DNA from: GCA-2711565 sp963664245
GTDB taxonomy: Bacteria; Bacteroidota; Bacteroidia; Bacteroidales; GCA-2711565
Reading direction: 5' to 3'
Assembly: GCA_963664245.1 (NCBI GenBank)
Contig: OY760934.1
Coordinates: forward strand, 1,612,001-1,676,000
Length of the DNA stretch: 64,000 nucleotides
Below the pieces are notes generated by a model. It worked only from the letters and a program-made list of their open reading frames with translations, was not told where the DNA came from and did no database searches. A program made the translations under genes and the position numbers. Positions 62,870 to 64,000 of this stretch are shown here, one piece after another. Every line of letters starts with the position of its first letter. The first letter of the stretch is position 1.

Positions 62870-64000
62870 ATGAGAAAATTTACAGTTTGGCTAACATGTT
62901 TGTTTATGTTTATAAGCATAAGTTTAGCCTATTCACAAACAAAAACCATTACAGGTACGGTAAAAAGTACGGATGGCTTACCCTTGCCAGGTGTAACAGT
63001 TTTAGTCCCGGGAACAACCATTGGAACTACTACTGACATTGAGGGAAAATATTCTATTACCATCCAGGCAAATCATGCCTCATTGAGATTTCAATATGTT
63101 GGCATGATCTCCCAAGACATTATAATTGGGACAAATACAGTTATTAATGTAGTCTTGGAAGAAGACACCTTCCAACTAGGCGAAGTCATCGTTGTTGCCT
63201 ATGGTACCTCTACAAAAGAAGCCTTTACAGGTTCGGCAGCAGTTGTAGACGAAAAGAAAATTGCTTCAAGAGCAATTACTTCTCCAATCGCTGCTATTGA
63301 AGGTTCTACCACAGGGGTACGATTCATTTCTCCATCAGGACAGCCTGGTTCAAACCCTCAAATGATAATTAGAGGGGTAGGTACCCTAAACGGTATTACT
63401 GACCCGCTTTATGTTGTAGACGGAGTTCCTTACGGTGGATCTCTTTCAGACATTAACCCTGAAGACATTAAATCGATGACCGTTCTTAAAGATGCTTCTT
63501 CTACGGCTCTTTATGGTTCTCGTGGTGCAAATGGGGTTGTTTTAATTACCACAAAAAGTGGTTCAAAACAGGAAGGATTAAAAGTAAGTGCCACCATTTC
63601 AAAAGGATTCCTAAGCCCGGGTATGCCTTTCTATGAGAGGGTCGGAGCAAAAGATTATTATGAATTAATGTGGCAAGCCTATAAAAATTCATTGATAAGG
63701 GTTGAGGGCTTATCTGAAAGTGAAGCTGCTACACGAGCATCAGATGGAATAGCAGACCGTTTATCTTACAACCCATTTAACGTAGCACGTGATCAAATTG
63801 TTGGCACTAATGGAAAAATTAACCCAAGTGCTCAGGTAATTTTACCAAACCTGGACTGGTATGATGAATTACAACAAGTTGGCCGTAGAGACAATATTTC
63901 TGTAAACGTATCAACCGGTAATGAAAAGTTTGATCTATATTTTTCTACTTCTTATTTAGAAGAAGAAGGATACATCATCGAAACAGCTTTCAACCGCTTA
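62870..64000 (+). CDS. SusC/RagA TonB-dependent receptor, cassette 3 (partial, 3' end outside the window)
   Basis: The ATG at 62870 opens a frame that runs to the window edge (377 codons). It encodes a signal peptide (MRKFTVWLTCLFMF and on), a carboxypeptidase-regulatory-like domain (GTVKSTDGLPLPGVTVLVPG), EVIVVAYGTSTKEAFTG and the plug (IRGVGTLNGITDPLYVVDG, YGSRGANGVVLITTKSG), and then early barrel. It is a third, more divergent member of the same receptor group: about half of the N-terminal residues match cassettes 1 and 2 by eye. A SusD would be expected downstream, outside the window. Confidence 0.93.
   Translation, partial: MRKFTVWLTCLFMFISISLAYSQTKTITGTVKSTDGLPLPGVTVLVPGTTIGTTTDIEGKYSITIQANHASLRFQYVGMISQDIIIGTNTVINVVLEEDTFQLGEVIVVAYGTSTKEAFTGSAAVVDEKKIASRAITSPIAAIEGSTTGVRFISPSGQPGSNPQMIIRGVGTLNGITDPLYVVDGVPYGGSLSDINPEDIKSMTVLKDASSTALYGSRGANGVVLITTKSGSKQEGLKVSATISKGFLSPGMPFYERVGAKDYYELMWQAYKNSLIRVEGLSESEAATRASDGIADRLSYNPFNVARDQIVGTNGKINPSAQVILPNLDWYDELQQVGRRDNISVNVSTGNEKFDLYFSTSYLEEEGYIIETAFNRL

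Overview
The window looks like chromosomal DNA of a moderately AT-rich Bacteroidota (Bacteroidetes), most likely of the Bacteroidales/Marinilabiliales type. The evidence is four SusC/RagA-type receptors (three of them followed by a SusD/RagB partner inside the window), FecI/FecR regulation with a DUF4974-type anti-sigma factor, repeated matches to the Bacteroidetes -7 promoter element TAnnTTTG, and the typical Bacteroidetes gene order DUF4271 - hemD - rnpA - yidD - S41 peptidase. I see no rRNA, tRNA, CRISPR array, insertion sequence or phage gene. The species cannot be named from the sequence alone.

Layout. (1) 1-6.5 kb: a membrane protein with two anti-sigma-like repeats, a GIN-domain (DUF2807) protein fused to an outer-membrane barrel, a YebC-type regulator and a secreted S9 peptidase. 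(2) 6.7-15 kb: a cell-surface signalling and uptake module made of an ECF sigma factor, a FecR anti-sigma factor, an STN-domain SusC, a SusD and a TlpA-type thioredoxin. The sigma and fecR genes share an upstream motif with a CGTC -10-like core, which suggests autoregulation. (3) 15-19 kb: an exported HExxH protein divergent from a histidine kinase/response regulator pair. (4) 19-28 kb: an acetate and acetyl-CoA island with ackA, acs, an OFA-type MFS transporter, a small lipoprotein, an NDP-forming acyl-CoA synthetase/GNAT fusion (Pat-like) and a Sir2 deacetylase. It contains both activating enzymes and the likely acetylation/deacetylation switch. (5) 28-43 kb: housekeeping genes (adk, hemD, rnpA, yidD, S41 peptidase, cdd, thioesterase, GtrA, LptF/G permease, ettA, ogt, wbuC-like cupin, hisS, class II aldolase, thioredoxin) and one MITE-like palindromic element. 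(6) 43-48 kb: two tandem MIO-type ammonia-lyases and two small membrane proteins. (7) 48.4-64 kb: three consecutive SusC genes. The first two are complete SusC-SusD-small lipoprotein cassettes and the third runs off the window. A LytS/LytTR two-component system lies between cassettes 1 and 2.

The most interesting region is 48-64 kb. The cassettes are recent duplicates whose signal-peptide ends and lipoprotein 3' ends are almost identical in DNA, while the middles have diverged. That pattern points to gene conversion or cassette exchange. Cassettes 2 and 3 also share a long homologous upstream region with a conserved stem-loop just before the SusC start. No polysaccharide-degrading enzymes accompany the cassettes, so the substrate is unknown. 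The second most interesting region is the acetate/acetylation island.
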